DNA of 64,000 nucleotides from DATJPR01 sp963752915 (GTDB lineage Bacteria > Bacteroidota > Ignavibacteria > UBA10030 > UBA6906), in assembly GCA_963752915.1 (NCBI GenBank), contig CAVVZZ010000013.1, positions 372,001 to 436,000 of the forward strand, in the 5' to 3' direction. Shown piece by piece: positions 8,716 to 17,309 of the stretch. A program made the position numbers and the translations under genes. The notes beneath the pieces were generated by a model. The model was not told the origin of the DNA. It searched no databases and saw only the letters and a list, made by a program, of their open reading frames with translations. The number at the start of each line of letters is the position of its first letter. Within the stretch, counting starts at the first letter, position 1.

Positions 8716-11133
8716 CTATTTCAAAACCATCATGCGTTTCGTCGTGACGAAATCTCCCGTCTGCAATTGGTAGAAGTACACACCGCTCGCGAGGTTTCTG
8801 GCGTTGAACGTGACTTCGTAGCGGCCGGATTGCTTCGTCTCATGGACTATCGTTTGAACCTCTCTCCCCAAGACGTCGCACACGGTGAGGCGCACTTGTG
8901 TCACCTCTGGCAACTCGAAGCGGATGACTGTCGTAGGGTTGAAGGGGTTGGGATAGTTCTGTGCAAGTGCAAACCGCACCGGAGTCCCGTTTGCCAGTTG
9001 CGGCACTGATGTCATCCCTGAGAGAGACCTTCTCCAAACCCCTCCCCCGATCGTCCCTGCATACAGATTGACACTATCGGCGGCAAGGGCGTTGACGGAC
9101 AGAGTGGCAAGCGTCCCGTCCAAAGAGTCCGTGGCTCGCACACTGGCCCTCTTGGAACGCGAAGAAAGGGCACTCGCTCTGACAGGATTTGATGAACTTT
9201 TAACAACCTTCTTGGCCACCTCGGACGACATCGATCCCGTCTTCGCGGTCAGGCTTCCCAGACCGTCATTTATCTCAGACCAACTTTCTCCATTATTTGA
9301 AGATTGATAGACCCCTCTATCGTAGGTCCCTGCAAAAACAGTATTGCCGCTTACTGCGAGCGATGCAACAACCTGGCCCGTCAGACCCATATTCGCAGCG
9401 CTCCATGTGGTACTATTGTCCAGCAATCGATAGATCCCGTAACCATTCGTTCCGGCGTACAGGTATGGATCATGATACACGAGCGACCATACGTCTGCGC
9501 TAGGAAGGCCGGCGCCTATTTCAGTCCAGCTCGACCCTCTGTCTGTAGAACGGTACACACTGCCATAAGGAATACTCGATTGAGTGCCCATCCCCGCGTA
9601 GAGAATTGTGTCTCCCGTACTCTTGGGGATGGCCAGAAGGGCATAGACGATATAATTCCTGGGATCCGACCATAACCCGGTGTTGACCGGGCTCCAAAAG
9701 TCACCCTCGTTTGTGGACACCACGATGCCTTCGTTCAACGATCCGGCAAAGACGAATGAACTGTCGGGGCCACGAGGGAGGTTCATCAAAGACCAGACAC
9801 ATGAAGGAAGCATGGTGGAGTAGTAACCGTCGGCCTTCTTAATATACTGGAGCCCCGACCAGGTACCTCCGTCATCCCCTGACCGATATGATCCCTGAGT
9901 TGTGCTGGCAAAAATGCTATGGTTGTGGGTGAGAGAAATGGCCGTTATGGGAAAGAGTTGGGAGTAACCAGTCATCTCGAAGACACTGTTGTTGTTTATT
10001 TGCGACCAGTTCGTCCCTCTGTCCTTCGAAAGGTACACGCCACCGTTTCCTGCCCCGGCATAAATGTTCGCGCCGCTTATTGCTAGAGCATTGACATATT
10101 GATAACTCATTCCAGCATTCGCTTGAGTCCAATTCGTCCCGTCGTTGGTGGACCGAAATACGCCGCCGTCGCTCGTGCCGGCAAAGAGGATGCCGTCTTT
10201 TACGGCGAGAGCGTTCACGTTTCTGTCTCTCATCTCTTGGTTCTTCGATATCCAGGTAGTTCCATGGTCGGTGGAGAGGAACACGCCGCATTCAAAACTC
10301 CCTTGAATGTTTTCCCCAAGAAAGAGACTTGATCCGCTGACGACAAGAGCATTGACGAAAACTTGATCGTACCAATTCTGCTCCAACCCAGCATTACACG
10401 TTGACCACGATCCGCCATCATCCGAAGTGCGAAACACACCGTCGCCCCAGGTGCCTGCATAGAGATATGCACCAAAGGTCGTACTTGTATCGACGGCCAG
10501 GGCCGTGATATAGGGATTATTGGTTGACATGGTGGGTGGATTGTTGAGCTTGAGCCACCCTATTCCGCCATCGGTAGATCGATAGAGGCCTGTGTAGTCA
10601 CCGACGTAGATGCTAGCACTTCCGTCTTTGTGCTGCTTGACCAACAGCGGACCACCTGAAAGTTCATTGAGGGAATCCAGTTGACTAATGCGCTTCCATG
10701 TTGTCCCATTGTCTGTCGTCGCGAATAAACCACTCCACGTATTCGCAAAGAGTGTCTTGCCGCTGACGGCAAGTGAAGTGATGAAGCTATTTGTCAGACC
10801 TGAATCGACAGGGACGCCACTTTGTCCCTCGTCGATCGATAGGAAAACGCCGGCACCTTCAGTCCCGACAAAGGAGACCGAATCTATTGTGGCGAAACAG
10901 GTTGTTTGAACACCGGCGAGTTCATTATCCAGATGGGTCCAATTAACTCCTTCGTTCGTCGAAACGAAGATGCCACTGTAGCCTGTTCCCGCAAAGATCT
11001 TTCCGCCAACAACGGCAAAGGCGGTGATGTCTTCACTACAGGGGCCAGGAGTCTGTTCCCATTGAGCAAGCGACAATCCTGCATCGGTTACCAGAGCGAT
11101 CACTATCACAAAGAGACGAAATGAGTGTTTCAT
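8716..11133 (-). CDS. Type IX-secreted BNR/sortilin-repeat protein
   Basis: 805 residues: a signal peptide (residues ~1-23), then more than ten repeats of the BNR type (VYRSTDRGSSWTEI, VFRSTNDGTNWTQ, VYLSKDRGTNWSQ) separated by segments such as LFANTW or IYAGAGNGGV. These predict large beta-propellers of the sortilin/photosystem-II-stability-factor type. The last ~85 residues are a type A type IX sorting domain, starting LAQNYPNPFNPTTVIRFEL and ending TTKRMMVLK, so the protein should be exported through the PorU/PorV route encoded later in this window. Binding partner unknown. AAGGAAG lies upstream of ATG 11133. Confidence 0.88.
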   Translation of the reverse strand: MKHSFRLFVIVIALVTDAGLSLAQWEQTPGPCSEDITAFAVVGGKIFAGTGYSGIFVSTNEGVNWTHLDNELAGVQTTCFATIDSVSFVGTEGAGVFLSIDEGQSGVPVDSGLTNSFITSLAVSGKTLFANTWSGLFATTDNGTTWKRISQLDSLNELSGGPLLVKQHKDGSASIYVGDYTGLYRSTDGGIGWLKLNNPPTMSTNNPYITALAVDTSTTFGAYLYAGTWGDGVFRTSDDGGSWSTCNAGLEQNWYDQVFVNALVVSGSSLFLGENIQGSFECGVFLSTDHGTTWISKNQEMRDRNVNALAVKDGILFAGTSDGGVFRSTNDGTNWTQANAGMSYQYVNALAISGANIYAGAGNGGVYLSKDRGTNWSQINNNSVFEMTGYSQLFPITAISLTHNHSIFASTTQGSYRSGDDGGTWSGLQYIKKADGYYSTMLPSCVWSLMNLPRGPDSSFVFAGSLNEGIVVSTNEGDFWSPVNTGLWSDPRNYIVYALLAIPKSTGDTILYAGMGTQSSIPYGSVYRSTDRGSSWTEIGAGLPSADVWSLVYHDPYLYAGTNGYGIYRLLDNSTTWSAANMGLTGQVVASLAVSGNTVFAGTYDRGVYQSSNNGESWSEINDGLGSLTAKTGSMSSEVAKKVVKSSSNPVRASALSSRSKRASVRATDSLDGTLATLSVNALAADSVNLYAGTIGGGVWRRSLSGMTSVPQLANGTPVRFALAQNYPNPFNPTTVIRFELPEVTQVRLTVCDVLGREVQTIVHETKQSGRYEVTFNARNLASGVYFYQLQTGDFVTTKRMMVLK

Positions 11134-11363
11134 GCCACGTCTTCCTTTTTCTTGGAGACATCATGTCAGACAAATTCGCGACGTACCTTGGGTACTCAAC
11201 GTTGAGGATTCCTTGCAGGTCGAGGGAATGCTATTCGAAGGCAGACCCCAAGGATCCAATATCATTGTTCAGCAGACTTTCAGGATGTGTCTCTACTGCG
11301 TAGAAGGGGGTCGGTCCAACGGCGGTGGCCACCTCTGGTCAACTCAGAGTTCTGGCAGAAAAA

Positions 11364-11400
11364 AACGACCCCTTCCAGCGGTAGCTGGGAAGGGGTCGTT
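11364..11400 (-). terminator. Strong hairpin with T run on the minus strand, in the leader of the BNR gene
   Basis: AACGACCCCTTCC-AGC pairs with GCT-GGGAAGGGGTCGTT with a one-base bulge; on the minus strand it is followed by seven T. It points toward the BNR gene start at 11133, so it either stops transcripts entering from the right or acts as an attenuator in that gene's leader. The rest of 11134-11483 shows no other convincing feature. Confidence 0.65.
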
Positions 11401-11483
11401 AGCCGGAGGCCCGAACAACGGGGTCATCACAAGTGCCAAAGAATATACGCAGGAGTGCGGGGATTGTCAACGCATATCACAGG

Positions 11484-11512
11484 TTGACAAAGTCCCCGAA
11501 ATGTGCTATCGT
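11484..11512 (+). promoter_or_regulatory. Promoter of the threonine operon
   Basis: TTGACA (11484-11489), a 17-base spacer and TATCGT (11507-11512) preceded by TGC (extended -10). The expected transcription start is at about 11519, which coincides with the A of the leader-peptide ATG, so the message is probably leaderless. Confidence 0.8.
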
Positions 11513-11518
11513 ACATGC

Positions 11519-11599
11519 ATGAGTACAGCATCTGCATACCATACCCGGTCACTGCATCCTACGACGACCACCCCGACCACCCCTGCAAGGGATGGATGA
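11519..11599 (+). CDS. thrL: Threonine operon leader peptide
   Basis: A 26-codon ORF, MSTASAYHTRSLHPTTTTPT and then TPARDG. Six of eight consecutive codons around 11561-11581 are Thr (ACG ACG ACC ACC CCG ACC ACC). It lies directly upstream of a terminator hairpin and of thrA, the classic design for threonine attenuation known from enterobacterial thrL. Residue sequence is unrelated to the E. coli peptide apart from the Thr run. The ATG sits at the predicted transcription start, leaving no room for a Shine-Dalgarno site; an alternative ATG at 11515 is in another frame without Thr codons. Scarcity of charged tRNA-Thr should stall ribosomes on the Thr run. Confidence 0.85.
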   Translation: MSTASAYHTRSLHPTTTTPTTPARDG

Positions 11600-11664
11600 G
11601 GTTGGCTTGTCTTGGACTGTACCCACACAAGAACCGACTTCATCACAAGTGAAGGCGGTTTTTT
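11600..11664 (+). promoter_or_regulatory. Threonine attenuator: antiterminator and terminator
   Basis: Terminator: AACCGACTTCA (11632-11642) pairs with TGAAGGCGGTT (11650-11660) with one mismatch, followed by a T run (11659-11664). Antiterminator: GGTT-gg-CTTGT (11600-11610) can pair with ACAAGAACC (11627-11635), which takes up the AACC needed by the terminator. A ribosome stalled at the Thr codons leaves 11600-11610 free and favours read-through into thrA. A ribosome that reaches the TGA at 11597 covers it. Confidence 0.8.
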
Positions 11665-11769
11665 CATTAGTATGCCCGACAGTAACAGGGGAGAAGCGTG
11701 GCCCGGCTTGAACCGCATTCTTCCTACTGCTTACTGCATACTGCCTACTCTTAGAGTCTCGAGGATACT

Positions 11770-14226
11770 ATGCTCGTCATGAAATTCGGTGGATCGTCCG
11801 TCGGCACATCAGCGCGGATCAAGCACGTCATTGGAATCGTGCAACACACCCGGGCACGCGACCGCCGAATCGTTGCGGTCTTCTCCGCGTTCCAGGGCGT
11901 CACCGACCAGCTTATCGAACTCAGCAGTGTCGCTTCCGAAGGGAACAAGTCCTACCTCTCGGGACTCCGATCGCTTCGGAACCGCCACTTCTCCGCCCTC
12001 AACGACCTCGTCCCAGCACGCCAGCGCAAGAAAGGTGAAGAACGCGTCAGTGCCCTGGTCGGCGAACTCTCGGATGTGCTGCACGGCATCTTTTACACCA
12101 AGGAAGCCACCGCCCGCATCCTCGACTACGTGATGAGCTTCGGCGAGCTCCTTTCGAATTCGATCATCGCCGAAGCCATGAAGGCCAGGAACATCCCGTG
12201 CGAATTCCTCGACAGCCGGCTCCTTATCAAGACCGATGATTCCTTCGGCATGGCCCGCGTGAAATACGACCTCTCCTATCTCAACATCCGGACGTATTTC
12301 AAAAAGCATGCACCCCTCCAGATTGCGTGCGGGTTTGTCGCATCAACAACGGATAACGACACGACCACCCTCGGAAGAGGAGGATCGGATTTTACGGCCG
12401 CACTGTACGGCGCCGCGCTCGGCGCGAAGGAAATTGAAATCTGGACGGATGTCGACGGGGTCAACACTGCCGATCCCAGAAAAGTGGAGAAGGCCTTCCC
12501 CATCGAGCAGATGACGTACGACGAAGCGATGGAGATGTCGCACTTCGGCGCGAAAGTGATCCACCCGCCGACGATGCAGCCGGCGCTCGATATGAGCATC
12601 CCGATCAGAATCAAAAACACTTTCAATCCTGAATTCCCGGGCACGCTGATCACCCGCCGCAGCCCGAAAGGGAAGTTCCTCGTAAAAGGGATCTCCTCCA
12701 TCGACGACATCGTTCTCCTGAAGATCCAGGGGAGCGGGCTCATGGGTACGGCCGGCATCGGACGAAGGGTGTTCAATGCCCTGGCACAGAAGAATATCAA
12801 TGTCTTCATGGTGACACAGGCGTCATCGGAATACTCTCTCTGTCTCGCGATCTCGCCCCGCGACGCTGAGATCGCAAAACGATCGGTGGAAGAAGAACTC
12901 CGTGTCGAGTTGCGCGACAGGCATGTGCAGGAGGTGGTCATCGAGTCCGGCCTCTCCGCTGTGGCCGTCGTCGGGGAGAACATGCGCAAGACGCCGGGAA
13001 TCTCCGGCAAACTGTTTCAGGCGCTGGGAAACAACGGCATCAATGTAATCGCTATCGCCCAGGGTTCCTCGGAACTGAATATCTCAACCATCGTCGGACG
13101 CGAGGACGAAGCGAAAGCGCTTAACGCGCTCCATGAGGCCTTTTTCCTCTCCGGCACGGTCTCGCTGAATATCTTCCTTGTTGGCGTCGGCGTTGTCGGA
13201 GGACGTCTCATCGAACAGATCGCCCACCAACGCCAGGTTCTCCTTCAGACGCGTCACATCGATGTGCGCGTTCAGGCGATCGGGAACAGCCGGAAAATGC
13301 TTTTCGACGGCCACGGCGAGCTCACGCTGAACTGGCGCAAGCGACTCGCCGACGAAGGACGGCCCATGGACCTGGAAGGCTTTGTCAAGACCGTCAAGGA
13401 TCTGAATCTTCCGAACAGCGTATTCGTCGATTGCACTGCCAGCGACGATCCGGTGGGGCTCTATGAAGAGCTTCTGGGCGCGAGCATCTCGGTGGTTACG
13501 CCGAACAAACGGGCGAATGCGAGCCGGCAGCGACTCTATGATCGCCTTCACGCGACCGCCCTCAGCCACAGCGTCCGCTTCCTGTATGAGACGAACGTCG
13601 GCGCCGGCCTCCCAATCATCAACACGATGAACGACCTCGTAGCCGGAGGAGATTCGATCCTCAGGATCGACGGTGTCCTTTCGGGAACGCTGAGCTATCT
13701 CTTTAACTCGTTCGGGAACGGGTCTTCCTTTAGTGAAATTGTCGCGGAAGCGAAAGAACGCGGCTTCACCGAACCTGATCCGCGCGATGATCTGAACGGG
13801 CTCGATGTCGGGAGAAAACTGCTCATTCTTGCGCGTGAGGCTGGACACCGCCTGGAATTCAGAAATGTGCGTGTCGATCCGCTTATCCCTCCGGGCCTCC
13901 TCCGGGAAAAGACCGTTGCCTCGTTCATGCAAAAGCTGAAGAGCGTCGACGCCCACTACGAAAAGCTCCGCGTCGAAGCCGATGCTAAAGGCAAGGTCCT
14001 CCGGTATGTTGCCTCCTTTGCCGACGGGAAAGCCAGAGTGTCGCTCCTCCAGGTCGGACCTGAGCATCCTGCCTACTCTCTTTCGGGCAGCGAAATCATC
14101 CTCGCGCTCACGACGACGAATTGTCGTGAACATCCCATCGTGATCCGCGGGCCGGGCGCCGGGGCGGATGTCACGGCAACCGGCGTGTTTGCCGATATCA
14201 TCCGTATAGCACACCACCAGGGTTGA
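11770..14226 (+). CDS. thrA: Bifunctional aspartate kinase / homoserine dehydrogenase I
   Basis: 818 residues, almost the E. coli ThrA length. The N-terminal aspartokinase carries KFGGSSVG (residues 5-12) and GRGGSDFTAALYGAAL; two ACT regulatory domains follow (~310-460, with VFMVTQASSEYSL and INVIAIAQGSSE). The homoserine dehydrogenase half begins with the NAD(P) motif FLVGVGVVGG (~residues 468-477) and continues with NKRANAS, NVGAGLPIINTM and GVLSGTLSYL. It catalyses the first and third steps from aspartate to homoserine, in the cytoplasm, and should be threonine-inhibited through the ACT domains. It is the first structural gene after the attenuator. Confidence 0.97.
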   Translation: MLVMKFGGSSVGTSARIKHVIGIVQHTRARDRRIVAVFSAFQGVTDQLIELSSVASEGNKSYLSGLRSLRNRHFSALNDLVPARQRKKGEERVSALVGELSDVLHGIFYTKEATARILDYVMSFGELLSNSIIAEAMKARNIPCEFLDSRLLIKTDDSFGMARVKYDLSYLNIRTYFKKHAPLQIACGFVASTTDNDTTTLGRGGSDFTAALYGAALGAKEIEIWTDVDGVNTADPRKVEKAFPIEQMTYDEAMEMSHFGAKVIHPPTMQPALDMSIPIRIKNTFNPEFPGTLITRRSPKGKFLVKGISSIDDIVLLKIQGSGLMGTAGIGRRVFNALAQKNINVFMVTQASSEYSLCLAISPRDAEIAKRSVEEELRVELRDRHVQEVVIESGLSAVAVVGENMRKTPGISGKLFQALGNNGINVIAIAQGSSELNISTIVGREDEAKALNALHEAFFLSGTVSLNIFLVGVGVVGGRLIEQIAHQRQVLLQTRHIDVRVQAIGNSRKMLFDGHGELTLNWRKRLADEGRPMDLEGFVKTVKDLNLPNSVFVDCTASDDPVGLYEELLGASISVVTPNKRANASRQRLYDRLHATALSHSVRFLYETNVGAGLPIINTMNDLVAGGDSILRIDGVLSGTLSYLFNSFGNGSSFSEIVAEAKERGFTEPDPRDDLNGLDVGRKLLILAREAGHRLEFRNVRVDPLIPPGLLREKTVASFMQKLKSVDAHYEKLRVEADAKGKVLRYVASFADGKARVSLLQVGPEHPAYSLSGSEIILALTTTNCREHPIVIRGPGAGADVTATGVFADIIRIAHHQG

Positions 14227-14231
14227 ACCTC

Positions 14232-15170
14232 ATGCGAACAGAAATTTCCGCGTTTGCCCCCGCGTCCGTCTCGAATGTCGCATGTGGATTCGATATCATG
14301 GGTTTCGCCCTCGGCGGTGCCGGCGATACGGTGACCGTTCGCTTTGCAGATGCGCCGGGTGTCCACATCAACCGCATTCGAGGGAGCCGTTGCCCGATAT
14401 CGACCGATCCGACGAAGAACACCGCCGGACCTCCCGTCCGTGAGGTGATGCGCCGATACGGCTACACCGGTGGAATCGAGATCGACATCCAGAAGGGTCT
14501 CCCGGTCGGAAGCGGCATCGGGTCGAGTGCCGCGAGCGCTGTCGCTGCCGCGGTCGCCGCAGATGCCCTCCTCGGAAGCAACCTGGGCAAACACGATCTC
14601 CTGGACTGTGCCGTGGAAGGGGAGAAGATCGCGAGTGGCGCACTCCATGTCGATAACCTTGCCCCGTGCCTCTGGGGAGGATTTGTCCTCGTCCGCGGTT
14701 ATGATCCGATCGACATCGTCCCGATCTTCTCACCGCTCTCGCTCTGGTGCGCCGTCATCGTCCCGGAAGTGGAGATCCGCACGAGCGAATCGCGGAAACT
14801 TCTCCCGAAACATCTTCTCCTGGCCGACGTGATCGCGCAGACCGGCAATGCTGCCGGCTTGATCGCAGGCCTCATGTCGGGTGATGCCGGACTTGTTGGA
14901 CGTTCTTTGCAGGACAGGATCGCTGAGCCCGTCAGAAAAAGCTCGATCCCGGGGTATGCGAAGGTCAAAGCGGCGGCTCTCGAATCCGGTGCACTCGGAT
15001 CCAACATCTCCGGGTCGGGGCCCGCGATTTTCGCTCTGTGCGATGGAGAGGATTCCGCACATCGGATATCGGAAGCAATGAGCGCAGCGCTTCGGGAAGA
15101 GAAAATACAATTCTCGGTCTTCGCTTCGAACATCAACAATTCCGGATCCCGGGTTCTCGAGGGACAATAG
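14232..15170 (+). CDS. thrB: Homoserine kinase
   Basis: 312 residues of the GHMP kinase family: N-terminal FAPASVSNVACGFDIMGFAL, the ATP loop LPVGSGIGSSAAS (residues ~86-98), and the C-terminal GSNISGSGPAIFALC. It phosphorylates homoserine on its hydroxyl to O-phosphohomoserine. I chose ATG 14232, five bases after the thrA stop; a TTG at 14223 overlapping that stop is in frame and would add three residues. The next gene begins one base after its TAG, so translation is tightly coupled. Confidence 0.95.
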   Translation: MRTEISAFAPASVSNVACGFDIMGFALGGAGDTVTVRFADAPGVHINRIRGSRCPISTDPTKNTAGPPVREVMRRYGYTGGIEIDIQKGLPVGSGIGSSAASAVAAAVAADALLGSNLGKHDLLDCAVEGEKIASGALHVDNLAPCLWGGFVLVRGYDPIDIVPIFSPLSLWCAVIVPEVEIRTSESRKLLPKHLLLADVIAQTGNAAGLIAGLMSGDAGLVGRSLQDRIAEPVRKSSIPGYAKVKAAALESGALGSNISGSGPAIFALCDGEDSAHRISEAMSAALREEKIQFSVFASNINNSGSRVLEGQ

Positions 15171-15171
15171 G

Positions 15172-16485
15172 ATGCAACTGGTCAGTACAACAGGGAATGG
15201 CCCGCTCGTCTCGTTCCGCGAGGCGGTGACACAAGGCATCGCGCCGGACGGTGGACTCTATCTTCCGGTCACACTTCCGGGCTTTGATCGCGTCGAGATC
15301 GAGCAGTTCACGAAGTGCAGCTTTCATGAGATCGGCCAGGCGGTAGCCGGGAGATTCCTTGATGGGGAGATTCCTCCCGAAACGCTTTCCACGATCATTC
15401 AGAAGGCATTGTCTTTTCCTGCGCCCCTCCATGCAATCGATGGCGACACGGCGATCCTCGAGCTCTTCCATGGCCCAACCCTGGCCTTTAAGGACTTTGG
15501 CGCGAGGTTCATGGCGCAAGTGCTGTCGTACTATCGCGAGAAGGAGTCGCAGGAGTGGACAATCCTTGTGGCCACGTCGGGCGACACTGGAAGCGCGGTG
15601 GCTCAGGGTTTCCTTGGGGCGGAGGGGATTCACGTTGTCTTACTCTACCCGAGCGGGCGGGTGAGTGCGACGCAGGAACTTCAGCTCACAACGATCGGGG
15701 GGAACGTTACCGCGCTGGAAATCGACGGTACGTTCGACGATTGCCAACGTCTGGTGAAATCAGCCTTCGCGGACAGGGATCTCTCGACACGATGTCATCT
15801 GACGTCCGCGAATTCCATCAACATTGCACGGCTGATCCCGCAGTCGTTCTACTATTTCGAGGCGTACGCACGCCGCCCCGATCCCGCGCGATCAATGGTC
15901 TTCTCCGTACCGAGCGGAAATCTCGGCAATCTCACCGGCGGGATCCTTGCGTGGCGAATGGGCCTGCCGGTCGAACGGTTCATCGCCGCGACGAATGCCA
16001 ACAGGGTGTTCACCGATTACGTGCAGACGGGGTCCTTCAATCCGCGTCAGGCCCTTCAGACGATATCGAATGCGATGGATGTCGGCAACCCGAGCAACCT
16101 GGCAAGGATCATGGTGATCTTCGCGGGCAGCATTGACGCGGTGAAGTCGATCCTCGATTCCTATTCGGTGTCGGACGAGGTCACACAAGACACTATCCGG
16201 GACGTATTTGCACGCCGTGGGTACGTCCTTGATCCTCACGGCGCAGTCGCATATTCCGCTCTGGGACGATGGCGAAGTGAACACCGTTCGAACGCATTCG
16301 GTGTGGTCCTGGAGACCGCGCATCCCGCAAAATTCCTTGATGCCTACGATGACCATCTTCGGCGAACGATTCCCGTCCCCGAACGTCTGGCCGCGGTCTT
16401 GCAGCGAACAAAACAGTCGACAAAGCTGAAGGCTGCATTCGAAGACCTGAAATCGTATCTGATTGATAGAAAGGGAACCTCATGA
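15172..16485 (+). CDS. thrC: Threonine synthase
   Basis: 437 residues. The N-terminal GNGPLVSFREAVTQGIAPDGG is the fold-type II threonine synthase start, and the PLP lysine is K107 in GPTLAFKDFGARF. The PLP phosphate loop (ATSGDTGSAVAQGF) and FSVPSGNLGNLTGG are intact. It converts O-phosphohomoserine to threonine. The length matches the bacterial short-chain class found in E. coli, not the plant SAM-activated class. The stop overlaps the proC start (ATGA). Confidence 0.96.
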   Translation: MQLVSTTGNGPLVSFREAVTQGIAPDGGLYLPVTLPGFDRVEIEQFTKCSFHEIGQAVAGRFLDGEIPPETLSTIIQKALSFPAPLHAIDGDTAILELFHGPTLAFKDFGARFMAQVLSYYREKESQEWTILVATSGDTGSAVAQGFLGAEGIHVVLLYPSGRVSATQELQLTTIGGNVTALEIDGTFDDCQRLVKSAFADRDLSTRCHLTSANSINIARLIPQSFYYFEAYARRPDPARSMVFSVPSGNLGNLTGGILAWRMGLPVERFIAATNANRVFTDYVQTGSFNPRQALQTISNAMDVGNPSNLARIMVIFAGSIDAVKSILDSYSVSDEVTQDTIRDVFARRGYVLDPHGAVAYSALGRWRSEHRSNAFGVVLETAHPAKFLDAYDDHLRRTIPVPERLAAVLQRTKQSTKLKAAFEDLKSYLIDRKGTS

Positions 16486-17309
16486 CTGCAGTCGAATCAC
16501 GCCTGGCAATTCTGGGGGCCGGGAATATCGGGCTCGCTATCGCACGCGGTGTTGCGGCGGCGGGAATTTACCCGAAGAAGAACATCGTTCTCACCCGCAG
16601 AAATGTCGAACATCTCCAGGACCTGAAGTCTGAGGGATTCGGCGTTTCTGCCGGGAATCCCGATGCTGTTCACTCCGCCGATATTGTCGTCATCGCCGTG
16701 ACCCCGCAACAGCTGAACCCGTTGCTTGCGGAGATCAGTCCTGCCGTTGTCCCCGACCGTCACACGCTCGTCTCCGTGGTTTCCGGGGCATCGATTGCCG
16801 AGATCCGCGCCCGGCTGGGAAAGGATGTCACGATCGTCCGGGCGATGCCCAATACCGCGATCGCCATCCGAGAGTCGATGACCTGTCTCTCAACCAACAC
16901 CTCCGACGGCAAGAGCATTCAGAAGGTGAAGGAACTCTTCGAGGCAATGGGGAAAGTGGTGATGATCGAGGAAGCACTCATGGTGCCGGCGACAGCACTC
17001 TGCGCATGCGGCATCGCGTTCTTTCTCCGTGCGATCCGTGCCGCTTCACAGGGAGGGATTGAGATTGGGTTTCACGCGGAGGATGCATTGCTGATGGCAG
17101 CACAGACGGCGCGGGGCGCGGCGTCTTTGCTCGGGCAGCCGGGAAATCACCCCGAAAAGGAGGTGGACAAGGTCACAACACCGCAGGGGTGCACCATCTC
17201 TGGACTCAATCAGATGGAGCACAACGGGTTCAGCTCAGCGTTGATCAAGGGAATTGTCACTTCGGCCGAAAAGGCGGCTGTGCTCTACGCCCCGAAAAAC
17301 TCACTTTAG
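16482..17309 (+). CDS. proC: Pyrroline-5-carboxylate reductase
   Basis: 275 residues with an N-terminal NAD(P) motif (LGAGNIGLAIARGVAAAG, residues ~10-27), VRAMPNTAIAIRESMT, and the conserved C-terminal KVTTPQGCTISGLNQME. It reduces 1-pyrroline-5-carboxylate to proline in the cytoplasm. ATG overlaps the thrC stop by four bases, so proline synthesis is translated from the threonine message; this joins two pathways that share no intermediate. Its last nine bases overlap the convergent epimerase gene, and I see no terminator between them. Confidence 0.95.
   Translation: MTAVESRLAILGAGNIGLAIARGVAAAGIYPKKNIVLTRRNVEHLQDLKSEGFGVSAGNPDAVHSADIVVIAVTPQQLNPLLAEISPAVVPDRHTLVSVVSGASIAEIRARLGKDVTIVRAMPNTAIAIRESMTCLSTNTSDGKSIQKVKELFEAMGKVVMIEEALMVPATALCACGIAFFLRAIRAASQGGIEIGFHAEDALLMAAQTARGAASLLGQPGNHPEKEVDKVTTPQGCTISGLNQMEHNGFSSALIKGIVTSAEKAAVLYAPKNSL

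Noticed and set aside
11132..11599. 155-residue ORF ending in the thr leader
   Set aside because: It would have to cross the terminator-like hairpin and the thr promoter; only its last 26 codons make sense as thrL.
11715..11756. CTACTGC-type short tandem repeat before thrA
   Set aside because: About three imperfect copies only; no clear function, and too short to call as a repeat feature.
13084..14217. 377-residue ORF opposite thrA
   Set aside because: Antisense of the homoserine dehydrogenase domain.
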